In this document: piece by piece, positions 5,951 to 6,142 of the stretch | Position numbering within the stretch: position 1 is the stretch's first letter | Layout of the letters: every line of letters begins with the position of its first letter | Origin: an uncultured Oscillospiraceae bacterium | Lineage (GTDB): Bacteria > Bacillota > Clostridia > Oscillospirales > Oscillospiraceae | DNA: 6,142 nucleotides | Reading direction: 5' to 3' | Assembly: GCA_910587255.1 (NCBI GenBank) | Contig: CAJUKT010000067.1 | Span: forward strand, 1-6,142 | Program-made: the position numbers and the translations under genes | Notes under the pieces: generated by a model | What the model was told of the DNA's origin: nothing | The model's database searches: none | The model's input: the letters and a program-made list of their open reading frames with translations, nothing else

Positions 5951-5979
5951 ATTATATACTCTTTGTGCCGGGCTGTAAA
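5951..5979 (-). promoter_or_regulatory. Sigma-A-type promoter of the XpaC-like operon
   Basis: On the minus strand TTTACA (5974-5979) and a perfect TATAAT (5951-5956) are separated by 17 bases. Transcription should start near 5944, about 30 bases before the ATG at 5913. The IS boundary at 6007 lies 27 bases upstream of the -35 box, so the core promoter survives but anything further upstream has been displaced. Confidence 0.82.
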
Positions 5980-6006
5980 GGCGCTGAATGGTTAATTTTT
6001 TATTTA

Positions 6007-6142
6007 GAAGCTGTACCAATAGAGGGAAAAGTAGTATAATGAGGGAATGATACAGAAAAATGAGCGACGCGGCTATGCGAGCGATTTAAGCGACAGCCAA
6101 TGGGCGATGATAGAGCCATTATTTCCACCAGCCGGGAACAGA
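6007..6142 (+). mobile_element. Left end of an IS5-family insertion sequence (copy B, partial)
   Basis: The element begins with GAAGCTGTACCAATAG (6007-6022), the inverted partner of the right end at 122-137, followed by a short leader and the start of a transposase gene. The base triplet outside the end (6004-6006) is TTA, fitting a TNA-type target. TATAAT at 6035-6040 is a probable -10 box for the transposase; only a weak TGTACC stands at the -35 position, inside the inverted repeat. The copy runs off the window. It has the same orientation as the copy at the left edge. Confidence 0.85.
6047..6142 (+). CDS. IS5-family transposase, N-terminal fragment
   Basis: Thirty-two codons are present, running exactly to the window edge. 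The product begins MIQKNERRGYASDLSDSQW and continues AMIEPLFPP. The Y-x-S/T-DL-x-D-x-QW-x-x-IEPL-x-P pattern is the hallmark N-terminal start of IS5-family (IS427/IS1031-type) transposases. The catalytic residues lie beyond the window. The purine run GAGGG (6041-6045) is only one base from the ATG, too close for a normal Shine-Dalgarno. With a -10 box ending at 6040 the transcript may start almost at the ATG, which would give weak or leaderless translation. Confidence 0.87.
   Translation, partial: MIQKNERRGYASDLSDSQWAMIEPLFPPAGNR

Noticed and set aside
138..6006. A classical composite transposon carrying typA as cargo
   Set aside because: typA, the tRNA and the XpaC-like operon look like ordinary chromosomal genes with their own promoters. 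The two IS copies more likely inserted independently, and the flanking triplets outside the two ends (TCA and TTA) are different.
1..6142. CRISPR array, rRNA gene, riboswitch or retron-like RNA
   Set aside because: I saw no regularly spaced repeats with unique spacers, no rRNA motifs and no long structured leader. The only hairpins are those listed.

Overview
The window looks like a chromosomal junction from a Gram-positive Clostridia genome, most likely an Oscillospiraceae-type gut anaerobe. That placement is inferred from GC-rich core genes with strong GGAGG-type ribosome binding sites, sigma-A-like promoters with 17-base spacers, a tRNA with an encoded CCA, and the sequence style of TypA and the XpaC-type protein. 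No database search was possible.

Layout from left to right. (1) Bases 1-137 are the right end of an IS5-family insertion sequence: the last 39 codons of its transposase and a terminal inverted repeat. (2) The IS abuts a small excisionase-like helix-turn-helix gene whose native 5' end it has replaced. (3) A strong hairpin precedes a complete 466-aa tyrosine recombinase with the full R-K-H-R-H-Y catalytic set. (4) Between the integrase and a minus-strand tRNA-Arg(CCU) lie three copies of an 8-base repeat and a terminator. The integrase sits on the 3' side of the tRNA, as expected for an integrative element inserted at a tRNA 3' end, so 138 to about 1943 is probably the int/xis end of such an element. 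(5) Divergent promoters drive the tRNA to the left and typA (BipA, a ribosome-associated GTPase) to the right. (6) A long hairpin separates typA from a convergent two-gene minus-strand operon: a membrane-anchored protein with an XpaC-like C-terminal domain, then an unrecognised 138-aa protein of lower GC. (7) From 6007 to the end is the left end of a second IS copy in the same orientation, inserted 27 bases upstream of the operon's -35 box.

The main biological story is a junction between an integrative element and core chromosome, later invaded by two directly repeated copies of one IS. The 17-base match between the sequences at 122-138 and 6006-6022 shows that both edges belong to the same IS type. 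I found no CRISPR array, rRNA gene or clear new defence system. The least explained gene is the 138-aa protein at 4050-4466.
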